64,000 nucleotides of DNA. It comes from JACQGD01 sp045628725. GTDB lineage: Bacteria > Patescibacteriota > Saccharimonadia > Saccharimonadales > Saccharimonadaceae. Below, piece after piece: positions 33,635 through 41,585 of this stretch. The stretch is taken from positions 1-64,000 of the forward strand of contig JAZQPT010000015.1 of NCBI GenBank assembly GCA_045628725.1. The letters are read 5' to 3'. Below the pieces are notes generated by a model, which did not search any database, was not told the origin of the DNA, and saw only the letters and a list, made by a program, of their open reading frames with translations. Position numbers and translations under genes: made by a program. How positions within the stretch are numbered: the first letter of the stretch is position 1; every line of letters starts with the position of its first letter.

Positions 33635-35570
33635 ACCCATTGTATTAAGTAACGGGGAATTACACGTTGGACTTAATAATTTTGGACTAGTTCATGACTT
33701 TTATTACCCCTACGTTGGTCTAGAGAATCACTCGTCGGGTACATCAACACGTCACCGAGTTGGTGTATGGGTTGATGAACAGCTTAGTTGGCTTGACGAT
33801 GAAGGCGATTGGTCATTTAGTTTTCGCTATCCTTATCAAGCGCTGATTGGCCATACGATTGCCAAGAACGAAAAACTGGGAATCCTCCTAGAGATGGACG
33901 ACTTTGTGGATTCACAGATGAATGCCTTTATTCGCAATATTCATGTCGTAAATCTTTGGGGTCACCAGCGCGAAGTGCGCGTATTTACCCACCAGGCGTT
34001 CGCTATCGGCGATTCGCGGAGCAATACAGACACGGCGCAGTATTTGCCAGACAGCGAAGCCATCGTCCATTACCGTGGACGACGGGCCTTTATTGTATCA
34101 GGACGCTACGGCGACAAGCCATTCGATCAGCATAGTATTGGTTTGTTTGGCATCGAAGGCCGTGAAGGTACGTATAGGGACGCCGAAGACGGTGAATTAT
34201 CTGGTGGCAATGCAGAGCATGGCCGAGTTGATTCAACGCTTCGATTTACCCTCTCTATTGAGCCATATAGCTCGGATCGATTCCACTATTGGATTGCTGC
34301 GGGTACGTCAATGCGCGAGGCATTATATACTGACAAGCAAATTCGTCATCAGGGTGTGCACGCTCGTCTGCATCAAACTGCCGTCTACTGGAAGCAGTGG
34401 TTAGAGCCGGCACTCGCCATGAGTCAACGACTGGACGCGGCGCACCGTGAATCATTCATGCATAGTATGATGCTTATCAAGGCAAATATAGACAAACGCG
34501 GCGCAGTGATTGCAAGTACCGACAGTTCAATGTTGCGCTATTCACGCGACGACTACGAGTATTGTTGGCCACGCGATGGTGCGCTTGTACTATGGCCGCT
34601 TATTCGCATGGGATATACCGAAGAGCCACGTCGATTCTTTGAATTTTGTCGACGCGGTATGCACCCTTCGGGATATTTGATGCAAAAATACCGTGCAGAC
34701 GGTGGATTAGGGGCAAGCTGGCATTCGTATGTACATGACGGGATTACAGCTCCGCCGATCCAAGAAGACGAAACGGCGCTCGTGCTATTTGTGTTCGCAC
34801 AGTTCTACGAGACAAATCACGACCCTAAATTATTGAGCGACTATTACGAGAGTATGGTCAAACCTATGGCGACATGGATGTCTGAATATATAGATGTGTC
34901 GACGGGACTACCAAAGCCTAGCTATGATCTATGGGAAGAGGTGTTCATGACGACGACCTATACAACGTCCGTTGTTCACGCTGCACTTATGGTTGCAGCT
35001 GACCTGGCCGAAGACGCACATGACTCTGATAGCGCGGTGCGATGGCGTTCGGTCGCAGATGACATGCTAGCCGCCGCTCGTAAGCACCTGTTCAATAAAG
35101 AGCGGCAATCATTCTATAAAGGATTTATCGTTAAAGACGGCGAAATGGTGTTCGATTCTACGATTGATGCATCGAGCGTGTATGGAGCGTTTATGTTTGG
35201 ACTCTTTTCGATTAAAGGTGATGAGTTGCAGGCGGCAATTAGTACCTTTGTTGCGACATTTAAAAACCCTGATAATGAAATCGGCTTTCCTCGTTACGAA
35301 AATGACAATTATCACAAGGTAGATCCGACGAGTGCCGGTAACTGGTGGCCGATTACGACAATGTGGTACGCGCAGCTATGTCTAGAGCAAGGAAAGGTAG
35401 TAGAGGCTACCGACATCATTAACTGGGTTAAGCACATAGCTACATCAACGGGTGCGATTCCAGAACAAATAGATCCAAGAGATAATGCTCGTATATCCCC
35501 TAGCCCACTAACGTGGAGTCAAGCCGAGTACGTATCCACATTACTCGATACGATAACGGATCATAAATAA
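33627..35570 (+). CDS. Glycoside hydrolase family 15 (glucoamylase / trehalase-like)
   Basis: The 647-residue protein has an N-terminal beta-sandwich (about residues 1-250) and the (alpha/alpha)6 barrel of GH15: YCWPRDGALV near 313, PSYDLWEE with catalytic Glu near 434 and LTWSQAEYV near 629, the second acid. GH15 releases glucose from alpha-glucans; related members hydrolyse trehalose, which is made by otsAB here. No signal peptide is visible. ATG 33627 overlaps the GH57 stop by 8 bases; a GTG at 33603 would add eight residues and cannot be excluded. Confidence 0.93.
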   Translation: MARPIVLSNGELHVGLNNFGLVHDFYYPYVGLENHSSGTSTRHRVGVWVDEQLSWLDDEGDWSFSFRYPYQALIGHTIAKNEKLGILLEMDDFVDSQMNAFIRNIHVVNLWGHQREVRVFTHQAFAIGDSRSNTDTAQYLPDSEAIVHYRGRRAFIVSGRYGDKPFDQHSIGLFGIEGREGTYRDAEDGELSGGNAEHGRVDSTLRFTLSIEPYSSDRFHYWIAAGTSMREALYTDKQIRHQGVHARLHQTAVYWKQWLEPALAMSQRLDAAHRESFMHSMMLIKANIDKRGAVIASTDSSMLRYSRDDYEYCWPRDGALVLWPLIRMGYTEEPRRFFEFCRRGMHPSGYLMQKYRADGGLGASWHSYVHDGITAPPIQEDETALVLFVFAQFYETNHDPKLLSDYYESMVKPMATWMSEYIDVSTGLPKPSYDLWEEVFMTTTYTTSVVHAALMVAADLAEDAHDSDSAVRWRSVADDMLAAARKHLFNKERQSFYKGFIVKDGEMVFDSTIDASSVYGAFMFGLFSIKGDELQAAISTFVATFKNPDNEIGFPRYENDNYHKVDPTSAGNWWPITTMWYAQLCLEQGKVVEATDIINWVKHIATSTGAIPEQIDPRDNARISPSPLTWSQAEYVSTLLDTITDHK

Positions 35571-35571
35571 C

Positions 35572-36264
35572 ATGTCTGATTCACTTTCACGGCTATCATC
35601 ACAGCTGCGAACTGCGTATGATAGGGCGGGACTTTCTGAACGTGCAACGACGCGTCGAACGATCAAAAAATTCGCCCAGGCTCATGGATTAATGCACTTT
35701 AATTCCGGCAAAACAGCGGCTTCGCATATGCAAATTATTCGCGGGACGACAGCGGCGTATGACCAAAAGGATACAAACATCTGCATTGGGACGCATGATG
35801 GCTACGATATATCGTTTTTAGAGCGTACCGCGTCGGTAGTGCATGACGGCTATCCGTCTGCGTCGCATCGCTGGCATATTATGTCGTTTGATTTACATAG
35901 TCATAATAATTTGCCTTTCATTTTCATCGGGACAAAGCAGCAGTCTAAGACGTTTTATGCAAAACTGTTTACGACTCGCCGCGAAGTTCGACAACTTGAT
36001 CCTTCGTTCTTTGGAGTGCCTGGGCATTTTGGCGCTCACTATACAGTCGTCGCGTCGCCTGCAGAACAGCTGGTACTAACGCAGCTACTAACAACCCCCG
36101 TTACTACGACGATGGCGAAGTATCACTATCCATTTGCTGTAGAGATTCAAGACGATACATTATATGTTATTACTGAGTTTAAGTTAGTGACGGACGCGAG
36201 CCTCACCAGGATGATGCACTATGGCCTGTGGCTGGCAGGGCATATTGATCAAAATATAAAATAA
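35572..36264 (+). CDS. Hypothetical protein in the alpha-glucan operon (230 aa)
   Basis: I do not recognise this soluble protein. It starts one base after the GH15 stop, so it is surely cotranscribed and probably coupled. It has a basic N-terminal helix region (ATTRRTIKKFAQ), several beta strands (LPFIFIGTKQQSKTFYAK) and no obvious catalytic motif or membrane helix. His is frequent (about 12). Given its place, regulation or anchoring of glucan metabolism is a reasonable but untested idea. Confidence 0.75.
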   Translation: MSDSLSRLSSQLRTAYDRAGLSERATTRRTIKKFAQAHGLMHFNSGKTAASHMQIIRGTTAAYDQKDTNICIGTHDGYDISFLERTASVVHDGYPSASHRWHIMSFDLHSHNNLPFIFIGTKQQSKTFYAKLFTTRREVRQLDPSFFGVPGHFGAHYTVVASPAEQLVLTQLLTTPVTTTMAKYHYPFAVEIQDDTLYVITEFKLVTDASLTRMMHYGLWLAGHIDQNIK

Positions 36265-36273
36265 GTCATATAA

Positions 36274-36304
36274 AAATAACCCCGGAATGACCGGGGATAT
36301 TTAT
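36274..36304. terminator. Terminator between the glucan operon and rpmG
   Basis: ACCCCGG-AATGA-CCGGGG with A/T-rich arms on both sides sits between convergent genes. Confidence 0.8.
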
Positions 36305-36314
36305 TGTTTGTGTC

Positions 36315-36521
36315 TTAGCCTTTGCGGGCTTTAACTTCGTTACGCCCAAGACTTTTCTTTGTCTCTGTGTATGTTGCATGCTTACGTGCAATTGGGTCGT
36401 ATTTCTTTAAGACGATTTTCTCAGTGGTGTTCTGAGTGTTTTTGGTAGTGTAATACGAACGGTGTCCGCTCAGATCACTGACCAGTCCAACCAATTTTCG
36501 CTTCGTGTTCTTCTTTGCCAT
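36315..36521 (-). CDS. rpmG: 50S ribosomal protein L33, cysteine-free form
   Basis: The 68-residue protein aligns to L33 by YYTTKNTQNTTEKIVLKKYDP and RKHATYTETK. All four cysteines of the usual zinc ribbon are replaced (by Val/Ser/Asp/Ala-type residues), and about 14 extra residues follow the usual C-terminus (SLGRNEVKARKG). Other bacteria keep such C-minus copies as zinc-starvation paralogues; whether a zinc-binding copy exists elsewhere cannot be seen here. It stands alone between the glucan operon and tRNA-Thr. Confidence 0.9.
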   Translation of the reverse strand: MAKKNTKRKLVGLVSDLSGHRSYYTTKNTQNTTEKIVLKKYDPIARKHATYTETKKSLGRNEVKARKG

Positions 36522-36605
36522 TACTTACTCACTTACAGTTTATAATTCAATCTTATTAATTCTAGCATATAATTTACTCTATGGCTAGGGGTTACGCACT
36601 CAAAA

Positions 36606-36681
36606 TGGAGCCACGACTGGGATTTGAACCCAGGACCTCATCCTTACCATGGATGCGCTCTACCAACTGAGCTATCGCGGC
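36606..36681 (-). tRNA. tRNA-Thr (GGU anticodon)
   Basis: On the minus strand the acceptor GCCGCGA/TCGTGGC, D-arm AGCTCAGTTGGTAGAGC, T-loop GGTTCAAATCC and anticodon loop ATGGTAA (anticodon GGT) are complete, with discriminator U and encoded CCA. Confidence 0.95.
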
Positions 36682-36746
36682 ATATCATTGCAATTCACGA
36701 CTTACCTCGGATAATTGTAGCAAATTAACCGAGGTATGCCAATGTT

Positions 36747-37532
36747 CTACTGCAGTGGAATGTTAAACACAGCTCCGTTGCCACCCATGTATGTTGGCAT
36801 TTTGCCGTCCCACTTTTCAATCGCTTGTTTTTGTAGGTATTCCTGGGTTAACGTTTCGCTTTGTGCTCGCTGTGCCTCTGAATCAGTAATTGCTGCTTCG
36901 AGGTTGAATTTTGCGCGTTCAGCATTTTGCTGGGCTACTTGCTTTTCTTCGATGGCTTTACCAAAGCTGTCACTAAATTTGAAATCAACAATACTTAGTT
37001 CACTCACTTTGATGCCGTATGGTGCAAGTCGGTCAGTAAGTGTCTTTTGTGCCGATGTCTTTAGTTTGCTTCGTTCTGTTATTAATTCTGAAGCGGTATA
37101 TTCAGCACTCGCCGCTTTGAATACTTCGTTGATAGCTGGCGTTACGACTTTGTCGACATATAACGCACCGATAGTTTGATGAACGCGGCTGACGCTGCCT
37201 CGTTCGAGATTGTAGTTAACGACGATTTGGCTTGATACGTCTTGTAGGTCTTTACTTGCTGCAGTGCTTGATACTGCTTCTTTTTGAACTTTGATGTCAT
37301 AGATCGTAACATTGTTCAGGCCAAACGGCATTACAAACGACAATCCTTCGGTTAATTCACGTCCGGTGACGCGACCGTACTGCGTGACAACGCCGACTTG
37401 CCCTGTTCCAATACGCCGTGCGCTTGATGCAAATAAAGCGAACAAAAATAATAGGATCGCTACTGCGATGATGACATTTTTTCTCATATAGAATGGTTTC
37501 TTCTCTCCGACGATTTGTGCAGTTTTTATCAT
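36747..37532 (-). CDS. SPFH/prohibitin-family membrane protein
   Basis: The protein has one N-terminal membrane helix (about residues 17-37), an SPFH domain (IGTGQVGVVTQYGRVTGRELTEGLSF-type start; VVNYNLERG; VSELSIVDFKFSDSF) and a coiled C-terminal part rich in Ala, Glu and Gln. SPFH proteins form ring-shaped membrane scaffolds, often with FtsH or other proteases. TATACT lies 10 bases before ATG 37532 and no ribosome binding site is visible. A later ATG (residue 16) would remove the positively charged N-terminus and is less likely. Confidence 0.88.
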   Translation of the reverse strand: MIKTAQIVGEKKPFYMRKNVIIAVAILLFLFALFASSARRIGTGQVGVVTQYGRVTGRELTEGLSFVMPFGLNNVTIYDIKVQKEAVSSTAASKDLQDVSSQIVVNYNLERGSVSRVHQTIGALYVDKVVTPAINEVFKAASAEYTASELITERSKLKTSAQKTLTDRLAPYGIKVSELSIVDFKFSDSFGKAIEEKQVAQQNAERAKFNLEAAITDSEAQRAQSETLTQEYLQKQAIEKWDGKMPTYMGGNGAVFNIPLQ

Positions 37533-37571
37533 AGTATCATATAGTATATCATGATAAAAAGCAGCGCTAGG

Positions 37572-37895
37572 TTACTTGCTAGATGCGCGTACTGATCGAG
37601 GTTTTTTAACGACAGGTTTGCTGCTGATGACGGGAGGTGTTGTTGCCGATCCGCGTAAACGTAATAGTACAAATGACTGTAGTAGCGCCCAGGCTACAGC
37701 ATTGATAATGAATAGTGCCGCTGCCCCGATAGCTGCCCCAAGAATTTGTTGCCCTAAGTTTTGGTTGACAAGCCCCATTACTCCAGCAGCGACAAGGAGC
37801 ACTACTGCAGATGTAATATATAGATGCTGTAGTTTGTCGCGGTCAGACGTTGTGTCGTTCCACGATACCAATGATAATTTTAGGGATTCGTACAT
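37572..37895 (-). CDS. Small membrane protein, two to three helices (107 aa)
   Basis: This is an unrecognised membrane protein. After a polar N-terminus, hydrophobic segments span about residues 25-43 and 51-76, and the C-terminal 30 residues are Pro/Lys-rich (PPVISSKPVVKKPRS). A perfect TTGACA-17-TATAAT promoter ends 6 bases before ATG 37895, so the mRNA would start at or next to the start codon. This makes it the clearest leaderless gene in the window. An ATG 24 bases upstream lies inside the promoter and is rejected. Confidence 0.72.
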   Translation of the reverse strand: MYESLKLSLVSWNDTTSDRDKLQHLYITSAVVLLVAAGVMGLVNQNLGQQILGAAIGAAALFIINAVAWALLQSFVLLRLRGSATTPPVISSKPVVKKPRSVRASSK

Positions 37896-37901
37896 AATCT
37901 T

Positions 37902-37930
37902 ATTATAGCACATTAGCATTTTAGTGTCAA
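37902..37930 (-). promoter_or_regulatory. Perfect consensus promoter of a leaderless gene
   Basis: On the minus strand TTGACA (37930-37925) and TATAAT (37907-37902) are 17 bases apart, and ATG 37895 follows only 6 bases later. Confidence 0.88.
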
Positions 37931-38042
37931 TTAATATTATTTCTAATTGCTATTGAAATAATTCCATTCTTTTAGTACACTTATATCTGTACTTTAAGCC
38001 ATCTGGCAAACAGTACAACCAGTACATTTTCACTATACTTAC

Positions 38043-38119
38043 GCCGCTTTAGCTCAGTTGGTTAGAGCAGCTGTTTTGTAAACAGCAGGTCTACGGTTCG
38101 AATCCGTAAAGCGGCTCCA
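38043..38119 (+). tRNA. tRNA-Thr (UGU anticodon)
   Basis: Acceptor GCCGCTT/AAGCGGC, D-loop AGTTGGTTAGAGC, T-loop GGTTCGAATCC and loop TTTGTAA with anticodon TGT. Discriminator U and CCA are encoded. Confidence 0.95.
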
Positions 38120-38167
38120 TGACAAGGTAACGATACGTCGCTACTTTGTGATAGATACAATATGTAT

Positions 38168-38252
38168 GCTGGAATCGTGTAGTGGCAATCACGGGAGACT
38201 GTAAATCTCCTGCCTTTCGGCTTCGTAGGTTCGAGTCCTACTTCCAGCACCA
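38168..38252 (+). tRNA. tRNA-Tyr (GUA anticodon), type II
   Basis: Acceptor GCTGGAA/TTCCAGC, anticodon stem GGAGA/TCTCC with loop CTGTAAA (anticodon GTA), a long variable arm (about 14 bases) as expected for bacterial tRNA-Tyr, discriminator A and encoded CCA. Confidence 0.95.
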
Positions 38253-38291
38253 AGTTAAAACCCCGCCCGAAATGGCGGGGTTTTAACTTGG
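38251..38291 (+). terminator. Terminator of the tRNA-Thr/tRNA-Tyr unit
   Basis: A perfect stem of about 17 bp (CAAGTTAAAACCCCGCC and its complement) around CGAAAT starts at the encoded CCA of tRNA-Tyr. Confidence 0.85.
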
Positions 38292-38409
38292 TCTTGTTTG
38301 TATGTCTCGAACCGTTCTTTTGCTTGTAAAAGTGGTACGGCAAAATGAGCGAAACAAAAGAAAGCACGAAGTATTTTCTTTTGTGAGCGAATGGCGTAGC
38401 AATCTCTGA

Positions 38410-38447
38410 TTGCGATGACCTACTTCCAGTCTAGACCGTCATCGCAA
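38410..38447 (-). repeat. Inverted repeat at the end of the membrane frame
   Basis: TTGCGATGAC and GTCATCGCAA (10 bp, perfect) enclose 18 bases and overlap the stop codon of the membrane reading frame. No T-tract is present. Confidence 0.5.
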
Positions 38448-38966
38448 TAATAGGTAACGCGAAGATGAGTAGTACATAATCTGAAATAATAATGCATACT
38501 GAAGTTTTGCCCGTCGAACTAACGAATACGCTGAAATTAGTATCATAAAAATGATGCTCATGGCAATGAGATACGATGCGTTTGAATTATTAATCTGAAA
38601 GTACAGTAGAATTTGACTAACCAAAAGCCCTACTGTAGAAATACCCGCAAGTACTCTATGAGCAGTCACTCGCCTACTGCTGCCATTCTCGGCTATGAAC
38701 GTACATAGTATCTGGAACAGAAAGCTGATAATAATCGCGCTGGTATAATATCTATCTAAGCCAAAATGCGGTATAAACCATCCAAAAAAGAATACGGATA
38801 GGAACGTAATCGTAATGGCAAAAAGGACGGTATAAAATATAGAGCTAGCCTTTGCACTGGCTGCATGTTGGCTAAAAGTATACTGAACACCATTGCCTAC
38901 ATCACCTTGCGTGGTTGCATGACGCGCTTTGGCTGGCCCTGGGGTATAACCATCTTCTGGGCTTTT
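38439..38966 (-). pseudogene. Four-helix membrane reading frame without a start codon
   Basis: From 38966 to the TGA at 38439 the frame is open for 175 codons and encodes at least four strong helices (IFYTVLFAITITFLSVFFF; AIIISFLFQILCTFI; GISTVGLLVSQILLYF; LIAMSIIFMILISAY). It clearly codes, yet contains no ATG, GTG or TTG before GTG 38669, which lies after the second helix. It overlaps the end of the TPR gene in the -1 frame. Options are a -1 slip on the AAAAA run of the TPR gene giving a fusion, an unusual start, an indel, or a truncated gene. Confidence 0.55.
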
Positions 38967-39547
38967 TCACGCAGTTGGTTAGCCAGATCCGCCTGGCCGT
39001 CACGATCGTAGGCGTCTGCCAGTATCTTGAGGGTCTGTGGAATAGGATCAAGTTCTATAGCTCGCTCTAGTGCGCTAATCATCTTCTTGTTATGACCGAG
39101 TTGTTCCTGGACTTTGGCGTATGCAATATGACGAGACGAATGATCGTTTTCCATTTCGAGGGCTTGTTCAAATGCAAGTGCGGCTTTTTCGTAGTTGCCC
39201 GTCTCGTAATATATAAGGCCGACGTTATGCAGGCTACTTGCGCTAGGTTCGAGTGACTGTGCAATCTCAAAACATTCGATGGCGTCTTTGAATGCCTGTT
39301 GTTTGGCATATAGAATACCGAGGCGGTTGTATGCGGTTGCGTTGCGTTCGTCAACGCGCAGAATGGTTAAAAGAGCCTTTTCGGCGCGAAGATACTTCTT
39401 TTCACGAAGCGATTCTTGAGCAACCTCCCACAGTCTTTCCATCTTTTCAGATAGTTTTACTGGAAGGTCCATCCCACCATCCTCGAGGGATTTTCGGTAA
39501 AAGATGGCTAGTCCACCTAGTATTGCAACGATAATTAGTCCTAGCAT
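38897..39547 (-). CDS. Membrane-anchored TPR protein
   Basis: The 216-residue protein has one N-terminal membrane helix (residues 2-17) and about four tetratricopeptide repeats between residues 45 and 195 (AYNRLGILYAKQQAFKDAIECF, SLHNVGLIYYETGNYEKAALAF and similar). These form a protein-binding superhelix. The C-terminus is basic (QPKRVMQPRKVM). AGGG lies in front of ATG 39547. Its final 20 codons overlap a membrane reading frame. Partners are unknown. Confidence 0.8.
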   Translation of the reverse strand: MLGLIIVAILGGLAIFYRKSLEDGGMDLPVKLSEKMERLWEVAQESLREKKYLRAEKALLTILRVDERNATAYNRLGILYAKQQAFKDAIECFEIAQSLEPSASSLHNVGLIYYETGNYEKAALAFEQALEMENDHSSRHIAYAKVQEQLGHNKKMISALERAIELDPIPQTLKILADAYDRDGQADLANQLREKAQKMVIPQGQPKRVMQPRKVM

Positions 39548-39579
39548 TTCCCTATGATTGTAGCATAGTTGCTACTTCA

Positions 39580-40428
39580 CTACAAAAGCACTTTAGCAAG
39601 ATTCAGCTGAATATTGCCGTTTGCCTGGATATGATCGTAGGCGGTAACGAGCGTATCGAGCTGCGTTGTTAGCATTGCTGTCGGTGATTTAGTGACACTC
39701 ATTCGTAGTTGCTGAATCATGTCATCAATCAGCAGTAATGCAGCAGGTCGCTTATCTTTGTATTTATGAATAATAACGAGGCGAACGTAGCTATCGCCGC
39801 CCAAAAGCGTACGGGCGTCTTGGACAGTTTTAATACGCTCTTCGTAGTAAGCATCATCAGTAGCAAGCCGCGTCATTTCGACGGCTAGGCCATTGGCAAT
39901 AAACTGAATACGTGAACGCCTGGTAGGGTCTGTAATCGACAGGCCGTCGAGTAGATCGACCGTCTGTTTGCTCGACAGTGGCTGAACGTCAATGCGTTGA
40001 CAGCGGGATAATACGGTTGGCAATAACTGCCCTATTTGCTGCGTTGCCAGGATAAAGTGGACATTTTCGCCGGGCTCTTCGAGTAGTTTAAGGAACGCAT
40101 TTTGCGCCTGGGGGGACATTGTTCGATTGGCAAAATCAATAACGACAATTTGCCGTGATTTGAACTTTGACCGCGTACGAGTGTATAAGTCGCGAATGTC
40201 TTCAATGATAATCGTACCGTTTTCGGTATCTACGGCGTATCCACCACTCGGCTGACGCTTTTTAGGGCGAATCGTCTCGAGGAGCGTACCGTTTGTACGA
40301 GCAATGTACTCGGCAATCTGGCCTACCCCTACGCCGTGTCTGCCGCTCAGTATTAGTGCGTGCGGCAAATTAATGGTAGCTTGATTAATTAATCGTTCAG
40401 ACACATCGCTGACAATTGGTCGATCCAT
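39580..40428 (-). CDS. holB: DNA polymerase III delta-prime-like clamp loader subunit
   Basis: The 282-residue protein has the AAA+ fold of delta-prime: a degenerate P-loop (GRHGVGVGQ, lacking GKT), AFLKLLEEPGENVHFILATQQ and the SRC arginine-finger motif (LSRCQR). Delta-prime does not hydrolyse ATP but supplies this arginine to DnaX. The zinc module usual in related subunits is absent here too. It is two bases from the rluA-like gene in an operon with trpS; the pairing with dnaX is functional, not positional. Confidence 0.8.
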   Translation of the reverse strand: MDRPIVSDVSERLINQATINLPHALILSGRHGVGVGQIAEYIARTNGTLLETIRPKKRQPSGGYAVDTENGTIIIEDIRDLYTRTRSKFKSRQIVVIDFANRTMSPQAQNAFLKLLEEPGENVHFILATQQIGQLLPTVLSRCQRIDVQPLSSKQTVDLLDGLSITDPTRRSRIQFIANGLAVEMTRLATDDAYYEERIKTVQDARTLLGGDSYVRLVIIHKYKDKRPAALLLIDDMIQQLRMSVTKSPTAMLTTQLDTLVTAYDHIQANGNIQLNLAKVLL

Positions 40429-40430
40429 AA

Positions 40431-41585
40431 CTACGAGACTATTTCCTCAAATTCTGGAGGTGTTGGTGCAGTGAATGTCTGTCGGTTGCTTTGTGGAATT
40501 GTTATTTCTAGGCTGTGTGCATGCAGATACAGTCGATCAGCAACCTTGCCATATACTCGGTCGCCGTATATAGGTGTACCTAGGTATGCCGTGTGAACGC
40601 GCAGCTGGTGTGTGCGGCCGGTTTTTGGACGCAGTTCGACAAGTGTTAGTTCACCGTTACTACGGACGACTTCGTACGCTGTCTGTGCTTCTTTGCCACT
40701 TGTATCGACACGGAATGTGCTTGGTGCTGACGGATTACGACCAATCGGCAGGTCAATCATTGCTTTGGCGTTTGTTGGCGTGCCGACGACGACGGCAAAG
40801 TACGTCTTTTTTGTTTTGCGATCAGCAAATTGCTTTTGAAGCATTGTTGCTGTTTCGGCATTTCGTGCACCAATCATTACGCCGCTCGTATCACGGTCTA
40901 AACGATGAACAATACCTGGACGGTTGGTGTCATCGTTGTACGTACTGTAGCGTCGGAAGAAATCTGCAACGGTAAATTCTTCGTTAATTGACCCTTTACT
41001 ATGAGTCAAGACACCGATTGGTTTGTTAATGACAATAACGTTATCGTCGATATACAGAATCGGAAGTGTTTTGTCTGTGTAGTCTTCTGCATCTGGAATG
41101 GTGACAGCAATCGTATCTGCGTCGGTAACATCCGCTTTAACCGATAACTGCTCGACGCCGTTAACAGTGACGTGGCCTGATTTGATATGTTTTTGCCATG
41201 TGCTGCGCGAAAACTCTGGAAACCTAGCGGCAAGTTCGACGTCTAGACGTTTTTTGTCTGAAACAATCTGGTATAAATACATGTCTTTACCTTTGAACGG
41301 CAGTCCATAGGTCATTAGATGGTCGTTCGGATTTTCGACGATGCGGCCCTTTAGGTCGCTGCGGTCTGACTGAACTTGTTCGAGGATATAATCTATATCA
41401 TCTTCGGCAGTGTCATCGACGAGGATATAATACTGCGTCTTGTCAAAACGAAACGCTACGAGCATATTTAGTTCGTTTGGCTGAGTTGTTTTCATTTGTT
41501 CTACATGACGAGGCACATTATCATCGCCTGCTAGGTTAAATCTACGTAGAATTGCTATTACATCATTGCTTGCTATCTTTACCAT
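40431..41585 (-). CDS. RluA/RluD-family pseudouridine synthase with N-terminal extension
   Basis: Pseudouridine synthase converting uridines of rRNA or tRNA. The catalytic domain shows HRLDRDTSG (Asp230), INKPIGVLTHS and RPKTGRTHQLRVH. An S4-like RNA-binding segment (LAARFPEFSRSTWQKHIKSGHVTVNG) lies at about residues 118-144. About 110 residues in front of it are extra and acidic, without a recognised fold. GGAG precedes ATG 41585. It is cotranscribed with trpS and holB. The exact target uridine is unknown. Confidence 0.9.
   Translation of the reverse strand: MVKIASNDVIAILRRFNLAGDDNVPRHVEQMKTTQPNELNMLVAFRFDKTQYYILVDDTAEDDIDYILEQVQSDRSDLKGRIVENPNDHLMTYGLPFKGKDMYLYQIVSDKKRLDVELAARFPEFSRSTWQKHIKSGHVTVNGVEQLSVKADVTDADTIAVTIPDAEDYTDKTLPILYIDDNVIVINKPIGVLTHSKGSINEEFTVADFFRRYSTYNDDTNRPGIVHRLDRDTSGVMIGARNAETATMLQKQFADRKTKKTYFAVVVGTPTNAKAMIDLPIGRNPSAPSTFRVDTSGKEAQTAYEVVRSNGELTLVELRPKTGRTHQLRVHTAYLGTPIYGDRVYGKVADRLYLHAHSLEITIPQSNRQTFTAPTPPEFEEIVS

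Noticed and set aside
38239..38430. Repeat of the tRNA-Tyr 3' end (CCTACTTCCAG at 38239-38249 and again near 38420) as a possible attachment site pair
   Set aside because: Only 11 bases match, the copies are about 180 bases apart, and no integrase or cargo lies between them; chance or minor decay explains it.
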